Shown here one piece after another: positions 41,902-49,858 of a stretch of 64,000 bases of DNA (within the stretch, counting starts at the first letter, position 1; every line of letters begins with the position of its first letter). Location of the stretch: assembly GCA_002423435.1 (NCBI GenBank), contig DIWE01000024.1, forward strand, positions 92,433 to 156,432, written 5' to 3'. This DNA is from Clostridiales bacterium UBA6114 (GTDB taxonomy: Bacteria > Bacillota > Clostridia > Oscillospirales > Butyricicoccaceae). The position numbers were made by a program, and so were the translations under genes. The notes under the pieces were generated by a model. That model saw only the letters and a program-made list of their open reading frames with translations, had not been told where the DNA came from and ran no database searches.

Positions 41902-42783
41902 TTACGGCTTCATCAGGATCTTCGCGAGCTCCGAATCCGGGCCCAGGACCACGGTCTTCTCTTCGCCGGAAAGGGATTTTTTCAATGCCTCAAGCGAACG
42001 CATAAAGGCGAAAAAGTCCATCTTGTCCTGCGAATCGTAGGCCGCGGACAAAATGCGCATGTACTCCGCCTCGCCCTCGGCCTTGATCTCCTCGGCGCGG
42101 GCGGTGGCGTCGGAAACGATGATATTGACCTGTTTGTCGACATTGTTGCGCATCATGGTCGCTTCCGAGCTGCCCTCCGCGCGGTATTTCTCCGCGATCT
42201 GGTTGCGGTCGGAAATCATGCGCCGATAAACGGCCTGTTCGTTTTCCTCCGGAAGGTCGAAGCGCTTGATTTTGACGTCTAATACCTCGATCCCATACCC
42301 CGGCACCGCTTCCTTGACGCGGTCGGATATCTCTTCGCTTAAGGCGTTTCGCCCGTCGTCAGCGCTCTGAGTGACGATCTCCTCCTGCAAAAAGGTGCCG
42401 ATGATGTTTTTCAGGGCGTTGTATGTAGCCGCGTCCAGGCGCATCTGCGCCTCGGCGATGGAGCCTATGGTCCGGTAAAAGGTCATCGGATCGGAGATTC
42501 TCCACATCACATAGCTGTCCACGCTCATGGCCTTTGAGTCGCTTGTGAGCACATCGGACGGGTTCAGATCGTACAGCAGGATGTTCTTCGGCACGGTGAT
42601 CACGGAATCGAGAAACGGAACCTTCAGGTGCGGCCCGGCCACGCTTTCCACATGCTCGACCTTCGAAAAACGGATGACATAGGCGTATTCGTCCTCGGCG
42701 ACCGTATAAAAAGAGGAAAACAGGACGCCGAGCGCCATAACGGCGGCGACGCATAAAGCCAATATCATAATCTTCTTTTTCAT
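41902..42783 (-). CDS. hflC: HflC, membrane SPFH-domain protease modulator
   Basis: A 293-residue protein from the ATG at 42783 (MKKKIMILALCVAAVMALGV), which directly follows the hflK stop. An N-terminal membrane anchor is followed by a band-7/SPFH domain (EYAYVIRFSKVEHVESVAGP, DLNPSDVLTSDSKAMSVDSY, VMWRISDPMTFYRTIGSIAE) and a coiled-coil tail (AEEIKAEGEAEYMRILSAAY). HflC with HflK forms a large membrane ring that surrounds and restrains the FtsH protease. The pair is co-transcribed here from one promoter. Confidence 0.9.
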   Translation of the reverse strand: MKKKIMILALCVAAVMALGVLFSSFYTVAEDEYAYVIRFSKVEHVESVAGPHLKVPFLDSVITVPKNILLYDLNPSDVLTSDSKAMSVDSYVMWRISDPMTFYRTIGSIAEAQMRLDAATYNALKNIIGTFLQEEIVTQSADDGRNALSEEISDRVKEAVPGYGIEVLDVKIKRFDLPEENEQAVYRRMISDRNQIAEKYRAEGSSEATMMRNNVDKQVNIIVSDATARAEEIKAEGEAEYMRILSAAYDSQDKMDFFAFMRSLEALKKSLSGEEKTVVLGPDSELAKILMKP

Positions 42784-42784
42784 A

Positions 42785-43771
42785 CTATTCGCCGCCTCCC
42801 TGCTGCTGTATATTTGCAAAGCTCTCAAGCGGCAGAAGCATGTTCACCCCGCCGCCTGAGGTATCGACATAAATCTTCACGCCGGGCAGCACGTCCTCCA
42901 GTGCCTCGAAATACATGCGCTGCCTCGTAATCTGCGGGTTTAGGTTATACTGGCGGTACATCGCCTCAAACATGACCACCTGGTTTTTGGCCTCGTTGAT
43001 ACGGTTTTGACGCAGGTATTCCGCGTTTTGAATCAGCTGGTCCTCCTGCGCCCTCGCCTTGGGGATATTCGCGTTTTCATAGGCCTTGGCCTCGTTGAGC
43101 GCCGTTTCCTTGTCCTGCTTTGCGGTTTCGACCGACTTAAACGCCTCGATCACCTCCGGCGTCGGCGCTTCGGCGTCCTGGATCTTGACGTCGATCAGCA
43201 TCAGCCCGATGTCGTACTGCTCGAGCTCCTTGATGATGATGTCCTTGACCATGGCCTGGATCTCGGCCTTGCCCGTGGTGAGGATGTCGTCGACGCCGTA
43301 GGAGCCGATCACCGTGCGGATCTGGCTCTGCACCAGGCTTTTGAGTACGCTTTCAGGCGCCTGCGAGGCGTACAGGTATTTTACGGGGTCCGCCACCTTG
43401 TACTCTACAAAAAAATCGATGTTCACGATGTTGAAATCCCCGGTAATCATCTTGCTTTCATCAGACACGGCCGTGACCGATCCGTCGGATCCGGTTTTGT
43501 AGCCGATCTCGATCTTCTGCTGCACGTTCACGTTTACAAGGGTGACTTTCTGGATGCCGAAAGGCGCCTTGAAATGGATGCCGGCGTCCGTTACCGCGGT
43601 GATTCTGCCGAGCGTCGTGACCACCCCCTGCTGCTTGTCGCTGACGGTGTACCAGCAGGTAGTGGAGATCGCGGCAAGGAAAAGGAGCACGGCTGCCGCA
43701 ACTATGATGCGCAGCAGTTTCTTTTTCATTCCGGGCTGCATGCCGATGGTGGATGCGTTAAAATCTTTCAT
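42785..43771 (-). CDS. hflK: HflK, membrane SPFH-domain protease modulator
   Basis: A 328-residue protein with an N-terminal membrane segment (IIVAAAVLLFLAAISTTCWY) and an SPFH domain (DKQQGVVTTLGRITAVTDAG, HFKAPFGIQKVTLVNVNVQQ), then a long helical region (EAYKSVETAKQDKETALNEA-like). It lacks the Gly-rich N-terminus of proteobacterial HflK. It partners HflC in regulating FtsH. The start ATG follows a promoter at 43892-43920. Confidence 0.9.
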   Translation of the reverse strand: MKDFNASTIGMQPGMKKKLLRIIVAAAVLLFLAAISTTCWYTVSDKQQGVVTTLGRITAVTDAGIHFKAPFGIQKVTLVNVNVQQKIEIGYKTGSDGSVTAVSDESKMITGDFNIVNIDFFVEYKVADPVKYLYASQAPESVLKSLVQSQIRTVIGSYGVDDILTTGKAEIQAMVKDIIIKELEQYDIGLMLIDVKIQDAEAPTPEVIEAFKSVETAKQDKETALNEAKAYENANIPKARAQEDQLIQNAEYLRQNRINEAKNQVVMFEAMYRQYNLNPQITRQRMYFEALEDVLPGVKIYVDTSGGGVNMLLPLESFANIQQQGGGE

Positions 43772-43891
43772 TGGTCCCCTACTTTCTTTATAAATTCAGA
43801 TGCTTTCCTAAACAGCACAGGGCGTGATGATCACAGGCGGGGGTTTCGTGGCAAACACTGCTTTTTATGCAAAATTTTTGCAATTGATATT

Positions 43892-43920
43892 ATTGTACCA
43901 TCCGAACCGCCGGCGTTCAA
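43892..43920 (-). promoter_or_regulatory. hflKC promoter
   Basis: On the minus strand TTGAAC (43915-43920) and TACAAT (43892-43897) have a 17-bp spacer, about 120 bp upstream of the hflK ATG. Confidence 0.6.
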
Positions 43921-44062
43921 CCGTTCAAGGCCGCAGATTTCGTTTTGAGCGCCATTTTCTCATATTCATAAAACACCGCGCAGGACGGTGCAGCCGATAA
44001 TCGTCACTTTCCGCCCAATCGGGTAGGAGGCTGACCCTTAGTGGGTCAGCCGACCTCCCACG

Positions 44063-44092
44063 GAACCGTACGTACCGTTCGGTATACGGCTC
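44063..44092 (-). ncRNA. Group II intron domain V
   Basis: A 30-nt hairpin beginning GAGCCGTAT and ending ACGGTTC, with the catalytic AGC-type triad near its base. It lies 9 bp past the reverse transcriptase stop, the normal place for domain V in group II introns. Confidence 0.8.
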
Positions 44093-44101
44093 TTCCCTTG
44101 T

Positions 44102-45523
44102 TTACGTGCTAACAGACTCGTAGTAATCGAGAAAATTGATATATCCAGCCTTCTTAAGCCGCTCCGCGGAGATGGCTTTGGCAATGATTGGGTTACTGGC
44201 GACACGCCAGTAACCTTTTCTAATGTTTGCACCTTCCCACGCTGCCCAATCCTTTATGCCCAGCTTCCTGAGCCTTGCGTATCGCGTCCTCACCCTTTTC
44301 CATTGCTTCCAGATCACCATGCGGATACGTCTCCGCAGCCATTTGTCTGTCTCTTTCAGCAGATTCTTCATGTCTGCGAGCTTGAAGTAATTTACCCATC
44401 CGGTTATGAACTGTTTGAGGTTTATCTTTCTCTGTTCATTTCCTATCCCGTTGCTTCGTGATGTTATCTCGCGTATTTTTGCTTTCATCCTGGCAACGCT
44501 TTTGGGGTGTACTCGTATGCCCGCGTCTCTGTTTCCGGTGATGTAGAACGCATAACCTAAGAATTTTACCTCGCCCACGTAGGCTGCTTCCGTCTTTTCC
44601 CTGTTCACTTTGAGGAACAGCTTCTCCTCTATGTACGGGATCAGATTCTTCAGTGTCCTTTCTGCCGCTCTTTTGCTTTTACAGAAGATGAGCATGTCAT
44701 CCGCATAGCGGACGAACCGGTGCCCCCTTCGTTCCAGCTCCCAGTCCAGCTCGTTTAGGACGATGTTCGCGCACAGCGGGCTCAGCGGCCCTCCTTGCGG
44801 CACCCCTAATTCCGTTTCCTCGAATCTGCCGCATATGACCGCTCCTGCTTTGAGGTATTTGTGGATGAGGGATATTACCCGTCCATCCTTGATGCTTCTC
44901 GACAGTGTTTCTATCAGCTTGCTTTGGTTTACCGTGTCGAAGAACTTTTCCAAGTCCATATCCACGACATATTTGTACCCGTCGCGGATGTTCCTCTGAC
45001 ACGTTCTGATAGCATCGTGCGTGCTTCTTCCCGGTCGGAATCCGTAGCTGTTTTCCGAAAACTGCGGCTCGTAAATTGGCGTCAGTTCCTGCGCTATTGC
45101 CTCCTGTATGACTCGGTCTACGGCTGTTGGGATTCCCAACTTTCTCTTCTTCCCGTTCTCTTTGGGTATTTCTACCCTTCGTACGGGTTTCGGACGGTAT
45201 TTTCCCTCCCTGATGGTCTGCCGGAGTTCCTCCCCGTTGTCCTTGAAATATTGCAGAAGTTCTTCCACGCCCATTCCATCGACGCCGCCTGCCCCTTTGT
45301 TCTTCTTCACCCGCTTGTAGGCTCGGTTTAGATTCTTAGGGCTTAAGATTTCCTCCAGCATTCCACCTTCCGGTCTGTCGGCATTGGTGATGTTGGTTTC
45401 AGTTATCCTGGAATCAGTTAGCGCTCCCGCATTTTCGTCGTGTTCCGCACTATCCTTTTGCGGCCAGCCATTGTCATTACAATGTTTTCTGCTTTCTTTG
45501 TCCCGATTCTCGGTAACATTCAT
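44102..45523 (-). CDS. ltrA: Group II intron reverse transcriptase/maturase
   Basis: A 473-residue protein. RT blocks are visible: PKPVRRVEIPKENGKKRKLG, GFRPGRSTHDAIRTC and DMDLEKFFDTVNQSKLIETL. Others are GVPQGGPLSPLCANIVLNEL and the catalytic FVRYADDMLIF. The maturase X domain follows (group II maturase-specific, around KQFITGWVNYFKLADMKNLL). No HNH endonuclease domain is seen, as in class C introns. It aids splicing and target-primed reverse transcription. The reading frame is intact, so the intron may be active. The N-terminal 60 residues are non-conserved. Confidence 0.93.
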   Translation of the reverse strand: MNVTENRDKESRKHCNDNGWPQKDSAEHDENAGALTDSRITETNITNADRPEGGMLEEILSPKNLNRAYKRVKKNKGAGGVDGMGVEELLQYFKDNGEELRQTIREGKYRPKPVRRVEIPKENGKKRKLGIPTAVDRVIQEAIAQELTPIYEPQFSENSYGFRPGRSTHDAIRTCQRNIRDGYKYVVDMDLEKFFDTVNQSKLIETLSRSIKDGRVISLIHKYLKAGAVICGRFEETELGVPQGGPLSPLCANIVLNELDWELERRGHRFVRYADDMLIFCKSKRAAERTLKNLIPYIEEKLFLKVNREKTEAAYVGEVKFLGYAFYITGNRDAGIRVHPKSVARMKAKIREITSRSNGIGNEQRKINLKQFITGWVNYFKLADMKNLLKETDKWLRRRIRMVIWKQWKRVRTRYARLRKLGIKDWAAWEGANIRKGYWRVASNPIIAKAISAERLKKAGYINFLDYYESVST

Positions 45524-45927
45524 TTACTTTCACCTCCAACGGTTCCGCCCTTCGCAGTACCGTCGACTGTACCGCTACTATGGCTTCGTCTGACTCCTCA
45601 CTGCTAATCTTGTTTCAACCGGCTTCTGCAAATATGCTTCTGCCGTCCCTGAGGCCTCCCCGGGTAAGAGTACAGTCTTTCTCTCCATCTACCCGCCGCA
45701 TTTACACAAGCTGTTTCCGTGTAGCTTTTGGACTTCGACTTGTATAGCAGTCTTATCCTCAGCTTATGCCTGATGCGGTTCCTGTTCGTCAGGCCGGAGA
45801 TTCGCCGCCGCCTTCCTTCAGATTCCGCGTCGCCACGGATACCCTTGGCCTTGGCTAGACACTTCCCGCTACCGGGCGTGTTCGGGACTTTCGTCCTCTA
45901 CACTGTACCCATGCCGGGCGCACTATA

Positions 45928-45966
45928 AATACGGCCAGCCCCCTTCTATGGGCCTGGCCGTATAGG
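45928..45966 (-). terminator. Terminator of the perR-ahpC-trxR operon (intron target)
   Basis: ACGGCCAG (45931-45938) and CTGGCCGT (45954-45961), plus adjacent G-C pairs, form the stem. On the minus strand it is followed by ATTTATA, then the intron. It ends the peroxide-stress operon 41 bp after the reductase stop and serves as the insertion site of the class C intron. Confidence 0.75.
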
Positions 45967-46006
45967 ATTCGTGTTTCATTTGTTTCAGGCGGACACACGC
46001 CGCACG

Positions 46007-47629
46007 TCAGGCTCCGGAAAGCTCCAGCAGCTCCTCCAGGCTCTTCCTGCCGAAGGAAAGCTTATCGTCGTTTACCACGATGGCCGGCACGCTCATAATG
46101 GAATACCTGTTCTTAAAATCGGGGAAACGCGCCACATCGATCATTTCCGCCTCGATCAGCGGGTTTTTCAGCGCCATTAGCTGCGACGCGGCCACCACGT
46201 CCGGGCAAAGCGTGCACGAGAGGGACACGCCGATTTTATAATTGACCTTCTTTTTTACCGACCGGATCTTACTAAGGGTATCCTCCCCGATCGCCTGACC
46301 CGGACCCGCCGCGTTGTACAGGGCCAAAATGAAGGAGTTGATTTCGTGCCCTCCGGGTATCCCGTGAAACTGCACGCCGGTGTAGGTCCCGTCCGGGCCT
46401 AGAACGGCGACGGTCGGAAAGATTGCGGCGTTTATCTCCTTTTCTCTTGCCGTGTCCTCGCCCCTATGCAGGAATTCGACCCGCACCTTGTCGGTCAGAG
46501 AGGCAAAATCGGTTAAAAACGCCTTGAGCTCCCCATCCCAATCGCTGCTCTCGTCCAGGATGGCCAACAGCGAAATCCTGCTTTCAAAACGTTTCAGGAT
46601 GGGAATCAGCTGTTCCCGGAGCGCATCGTCGAAAAAGGAGGCTCCCTGCTTTGCGGCGGCGGGAGTTCCCTCGTCCGACAACCCGAGCCGCTCCTTCTTC
46701 TGCTCGACGTATTTTTCGGCGCCGGTCGCCGCAACTGCGCCGTCCGAGACGGCGGTGACCAACTGGCGAAGCTCCTTCGGGCGGATATCCCCCGCCGCGT
46801 ATACGCCGTCTATGTTGGTGCGCATGTTCTCGTCGGTCGGGATATATCCCCTCTCGTCGAGCCGGAGCTGATTTGCGTATTCGGCGCTCTGCGGGATGTA
46901 CCCGACAAACACGAACACGCCGAAGGTCCGGTCCTGTCCCGCCGCGTCGTACCGCCAGGTCTGCCCTGTCCTGTTGTCGATGAATTTCGCGTACCTCAAA
47001 ACCGTGTCGCCGCCGACCTCCAGAAGCTCGGTGTGAAACTTCACCTCGATCTTGGGGTGCGAAAGCACCCGTTCGGCAATCGTTTTGGCACAGGTGAATT
47101 CCGGCTCCCGAGCGATAACAGTCACCTTTCTGGCATAGCGCGTCAGAAAAATCGCTTCCTCCGCTGCGGCGAATCCGGCCCCGATCACGAAAACATCCAT
47201 GCCTGTAAAGAATTCGCCGTCGCAGGTGGCGCAGTATCCGATACCGCGCCCCCTAAACTCCTCCTCGCCGACAAAGCCCAGCTTCCGCGGCACGGCCCCG
47301 GTCGCGATGATCACGGCCAGCGCCTCATATTCGCCGTCGACGGTCCGGACCTTTTTGATCTCCTGCGTAAAGTCCACCGACTCGACCACCGCCTGCAAAA
47401 ATTTCACACCGAAGCTTTCCGCTTGTTTGCGCATGGTCCGGCCGAGCTCCTCGCCCGAGATGTGCAGGATGCCCGGATAATTCTCCACCTCGGACGTGAT
47501 CTTGATCTGCCCGCCGGGCCGGTCGCGTTCGATCACGAGGGTTTTGAGCTTCGAGCGGCCGGCGTAGATGCCGGCCGCCATTCCCGCGCTGCCGGAGCCG
47601 ATGATAATCAGATCGTACAGCTCTTTCAT
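46007..47629 (-). CDS. AhpF-like thioredoxin reductase fused to two thioredoxin-fold domains
   Basis: A 540-residue protein from the ATG at 47629 (MKELYDLIIIGSGSAGMAAG); an open frame upstream runs into ahpC and is rejected. Residues 1-320 are a thioredoxin-reductase-like flavoprotein with the FAD motif GSGSAGMAAG, redox pair Cys133-Cys136 (CATCDGEF), and VYAAGDIR near 300. The C-terminal 200 residues hold two thioredoxin-type folds, the second with Cys472-Cys475 (CTLCPDV). This places the redox folds C-terminal, the reverse of E. coli AhpF. It should pass electrons from NAD(P)H to the adjacent AhpC peroxiredoxin. Confidence 0.87.
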   Translation of the reverse strand: MKELYDLIIIGSGSAGMAAGIYAGRSKLKTLVIERDRPGGQIKITSEVENYPGILHISGEELGRTMRKQAESFGVKFLQAVVESVDFTQEIKKVRTVDGEYEALAVIIATGAVPRKLGFVGEEEFRGRGIGYCATCDGEFFTGMDVFVIGAGFAAAEEAIFLTRYARKVTVIAREPEFTCAKTIAERVLSHPKIEVKFHTELLEVGGDTVLRYAKFIDNRTGQTWRYDAAGQDRTFGVFVFVGYIPQSAEYANQLRLDERGYIPTDENMRTNIDGVYAAGDIRPKELRQLVTAVSDGAVAATGAEKYVEQKKERLGLSDEGTPAAAKQGASFFDDALREQLIPILKRFESRISLLAILDESSDWDGELKAFLTDFASLTDKVRVEFLHRGEDTAREKEINAAIFPTVAVLGPDGTYTGVQFHGIPGGHEINSFILALYNAAGPGQAIGEDTLSKIRSVKKKVNYKIGVSLSCTLCPDVVAASQLMALKNPLIEAEMIDVARFPDFKNRYSIMSVPAIVVNDDKLSFGRKSLEELLELSGA

Positions 47630-47634
47630 GTATC

Positions 47635-48198
47635 TTACAATTTCCCGACAAGATCCAGGCTGGGCTTCAGCGTCTCGGCGCCGGGACGCCATTTCGCCGG
47701 GCAAACCTGATCGCCGTGCTCGGCTACAAACTGCGCCGCCTGCACCTTGCGCAAAAGCTCGGACGCCTCGCGGCCGATATTGTTGGCGTTTACCTCATAG
47801 GACACGATCTTTGCTTCCGGATTAATTACGAAGCTGCCGCGAAGCGCCATGCCCTCCTCCTCGATATAGACCTCGAAATCCTCCGCGAGCTTCGCGGTGG
47901 GATCGGCCAGCATGGGATACCCGATCTTTTTGATGGTGTCGGAAGCGTCGTGCCACGCCTTGTGCACGAAGTGACTGTCGGTGGACACCGAATAGACCTC
48001 GCAGCCGATTTTCTTGAACTCCTCGTAATGATCGGCCAAGTCGCCCAGCTCGGTCGGGCAGACAAAGGTAAAATCCGCCGGATAAAAGACGAAAACCGAC
48101 CATTTGCCCAGAAGGTCCGCCTTGCTTACCTCCCGGAAGTCTCCTCCCGCAAAGGCCTGCACCTTAAAATCGCTTACTTCTTTTCCAATGAGTGACAT
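47635..48198 (-). CDS. ahpC: AhpC-type 2-Cys peroxiredoxin
   Basis: A 187-residue peroxiredoxin. The peroxidatic Cys47 lies in ADFTFVCPTELGD and the resolving Cys166 in HGDQVCPAKWRPG. It reduces hydrogen peroxide and organic hydroperoxides. AAGGAGG precedes the ATG. It is flanked by a PerR-type regulator upstream and its reductase 5 bp downstream, a complete peroxide-defence operon for an anaerobe. Length and both cysteines are normal. Confidence 0.95.
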   Translation of the reverse strand: MSLIGKEVSDFKVQAFAGGDFREVSKADLLGKWSVFVFYPADFTFVCPTELGDLADHYEEFKKIGCEVYSVSTDSHFVHKAWHDASDTIKKIGYPMLADPTAKLAEDFEVYIEEEGMALRGSFVINPEAKIVSYEVNANNIGREASELLRKVQAAQFVAEHGDQVCPAKWRPGAETLKPSLDLVGKL

Positions 48199-48271
48199 AT
48201 CGTTTCCTCCTTATAAAAAAATAAATAATATTAGATCGGCAAAACGCCGTATCCGCCTGCAAGAGATCAAT

Positions 48272-48670
48272 TTACGCCCGCCCCGACCGGCACGCCGCGC
48301 ATACCCCGCGAAACATCATCACGCGGCTCTCCACCCGGACCCCCGTGCACGCTTCAACCGCACGGTCGACCTGCCTGACGAGCTCCGACGGAAAGGTGCG
48401 GTCGGTGTCGAAAATCCGGCCGCAACGGCTGCACGACACATGATAATGCTCGTGCGCGTTCGGGTCAAAACGGTCGGGCGCATCCGGGAAAGAGAGTCTC
48501 AGAATCTCCCCGTCGTCGGCCATCAGGCCCAGATTGCGGTAGACGGTGCCGAGGCTTATTTGGGGGTAGGCTTTCCGGATTTCCTCATATACCTCCGCCG
48601 CGGTCGGATGATCCATCTTGGCGAGGGTATCCTCAATGATCTGCTTTTGTGCGCTGTATCGCCTGGCCAT
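48272..48670 (-). CDS. perR: Fur-family regulator, PerR type
   Basis: A 132-residue regulator from the ATG at 48670 (MARRYSAQKQIIEDTLAKMD); an ATG at 48688 lacks a binding site. The winged helix includes TAAEVYEEIRKAYPQISLGT and VYRNLGLMADDGEILRL. Metal-site features are HEHYHVSCSRCGRIF and VCAAC, the Cys4 structural zinc pairs, plus His and Asp regulatory ligands. It directly precedes ahpC and a PerR-box palindrome lies just upstream, so PerR is the best call; a Fur-type iron role is less likely. Confidence 0.82.
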   Translation of the reverse strand: MARRYSAQKQIIEDTLAKMDHPTAAEVYEEIRKAYPQISLGTVYRNLGLMADDGEILRLSFPDAPDRFDPNAHEHYHVSCSRCGRIFDTDRTFPSELVRQVDRAVEACTGVRVESRVMMFRGVCAACRSGRA

Positions 48671-48689
48671 ATTCCTGCTGCCTTTCATT

Positions 48690-48710
48690 AATAGTAATCG
48701 TTACTATTAT
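48690..48710. promoter_or_regulatory. PerR/Fur box
   Basis: TAATAGTAA, a 3-nt centre and TTACTATTA form a near-perfect 21-bp dyad 20 bp upstream of the perR ATG. This fits autoregulation of the perR-ahpC-trxR operon by PerR. Confidence 0.75.
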
Positions 48711-48764
48711 TATATTCTTGAATTTATCAATGTCAAGCTTTTTTTATTAAATTGACGGACGACT

Positions 48765-48802
48765 GCAAAAAGCCGCGACAGTTTTCATAACCGTCGCGGC
48801 TT
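48765..48802 (-). terminator. Terminator after the glycosyltransferase
   Basis: AAGCCGCGAC (48770-48779) pairs with GTCGCGGCTT (48793-48802). On the minus strand TTTTTGC follows the stem. It lies 25 bp past the glycosyltransferase stop. Confidence 0.8.
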
Positions 48803-48826
48803 CCCCTTTATCTTTTTCGGCAGACA

Positions 48827-49744
48827 CTATTTTATTTGGACCAGTTGCTCTTTTATCGGAGGACGGCTGAGCGCAGATATCTGCTGATTGACATAACGAA
48901 TCATGCGGTGCCGTTTGTTTATCGGAATCGAATTCTTTTGCAGCGAAATTTCGAGATACAGCTGGATTTTCACGGTCCGTAAAAATTGTTGATACGGTTT
49001 TTGCCAGGAGTCCCATAACCGCTCATCCCATATAAAATGCTGAACGATTTCCGCCGCTTTCAAGTAGTCCTCAATATTTTTGATGCCAAAGTTGCCGGTT
49101 ATGCTTGTACGGCGCAAGCAATAGTGATAATACGGTTTCTGCGTAATCGCAACCTTTCGGGCTCGTATCAGGATCTTTGAGATACTGGCAACGTCCTCAT
49201 AATAGATGGGCGGGAACAAAATGCCGTTTTTCGTGAACAAGTCCAATCGATACAGCTTATTCCATACAAAAGCCGGAAGGTTCAGCAGTTTTAAGGAATT
49301 TTTGGCGGCTTCCTCACCGGACATATTTTTTTGAAGCGTCATCAGGGGGAAAGGAATTTTGAAACCGTTTTGAAAATCAAAAAAAAAGTTGCAGACAGCG
49401 ACGTCGGCATTTTTCTTCTCCGCAATGCAAACCAGATCGCTTAAAAAATCCGGTTCGACGTAATCGTCGGAGTCGATCATTGCCAGATACTTGCCAGTCG
49501 CGACAGCGATACCTGCGTTTCTCGCAGCGCTGAGTCCCCTGTTTTCCTGCCAGATCGACTTTATAAAAGGCCATTCTAATTCATAGCGCCGAATGATTTC
49601 ACCGCAGCCGTCCGGTGAGCCGTCGTTTACCAGGATCACTTCGATCGGCCGATAGATTTGCGAAATGATTGAATCGAGACAGCGCTCCAGATATTTCTCA
49701 ACTTTATAAATCGGGACAACAATACTAACAAGCGGATCAGACAT
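48827..49744 (-). CDS. Family 2 glycosyltransferase
   Basis: A 305-residue GT2 enzyme. The N-terminal GT-A domain has SIVVPIYKVEKYLERCLDSI, VNDGSPDGCGEIIRRYELEW, ENRGLSAARNAGIAVATGKY and the metal-binding MIDSDDYVEPDFL. It would transfer a sugar from a nucleotide-sugar to a surface polysaccharide or protein. The C-terminal region has KQPYHYCLRRTSITGNF-like residues seen in exopolysaccharide transferases. It is a single gene, not part of a polysaccharide cluster in this window. No membrane segments. Confidence 0.9.
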   Translation of the reverse strand: MSDPLVSIVVPIYKVEKYLERCLDSIISQIYRPIEVILVNDGSPDGCGEIIRRYELEWPFIKSIWQENRGLSAARNAGIAVATGKYLAMIDSDDYVEPDFLSDLVCIAEKKNADVAVCNFFFDFQNGFKIPFPLMTLQKNMSGEEAAKNSLKLLNLPAFVWNKLYRLDLFTKNGILFPPIYYEDVASISKILIRARKVAITQKPYYHYCLRRTSITGNFGIKNIEDYLKAAEIVQHFIWDERLWDSWQKPYQQFLRTVKIQLYLEISLQKNSIPINKRHRMIRYVNQQISALSRPPIKEQLVQIK

Positions 49745-49858
49745 GCTGATTTACCACCTTGTTTTGTTTTTTATTATTATACCCATTCCGATGCCTTTAT
49801 TCAAGTATTGGCGGGGTACGGAGCATATGGCGCTGACGGAGCGATGTTCCCCGCTTCA

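Larger units (their letters stand above)
44018..45923 (-). mobile_element. Group II intron, probably class C (IIC)
   Basis: The RNA strand is the minus strand. The 5' end at 45923 begins GTGCGCCCGGCATGGG, a recognised group II 5' consensus. The 3' end at 44018 finishes with CCTACCCGAT. Domain V lies at 44063-44092 (GAGCCGTATACC..., a hairpin with a CGAA-type loop), right after the reverse transcriptase stop, and domain VI at about 44019-44058. The upstream exon is a terminator hairpin plus TTTATA, the preferred site of class C introns, which insert just after rho-independent terminators. Bases 45524-45923 are intron RNA (domains I-III) without a gene. Confidence 0.88.

Noticed and set aside
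42359..42754. 131-residue frame inside hflC on the same strand
   Set aside because: It is an out-of-frame shadow of the SPFH domain and is Arg/His-rich without motifs.
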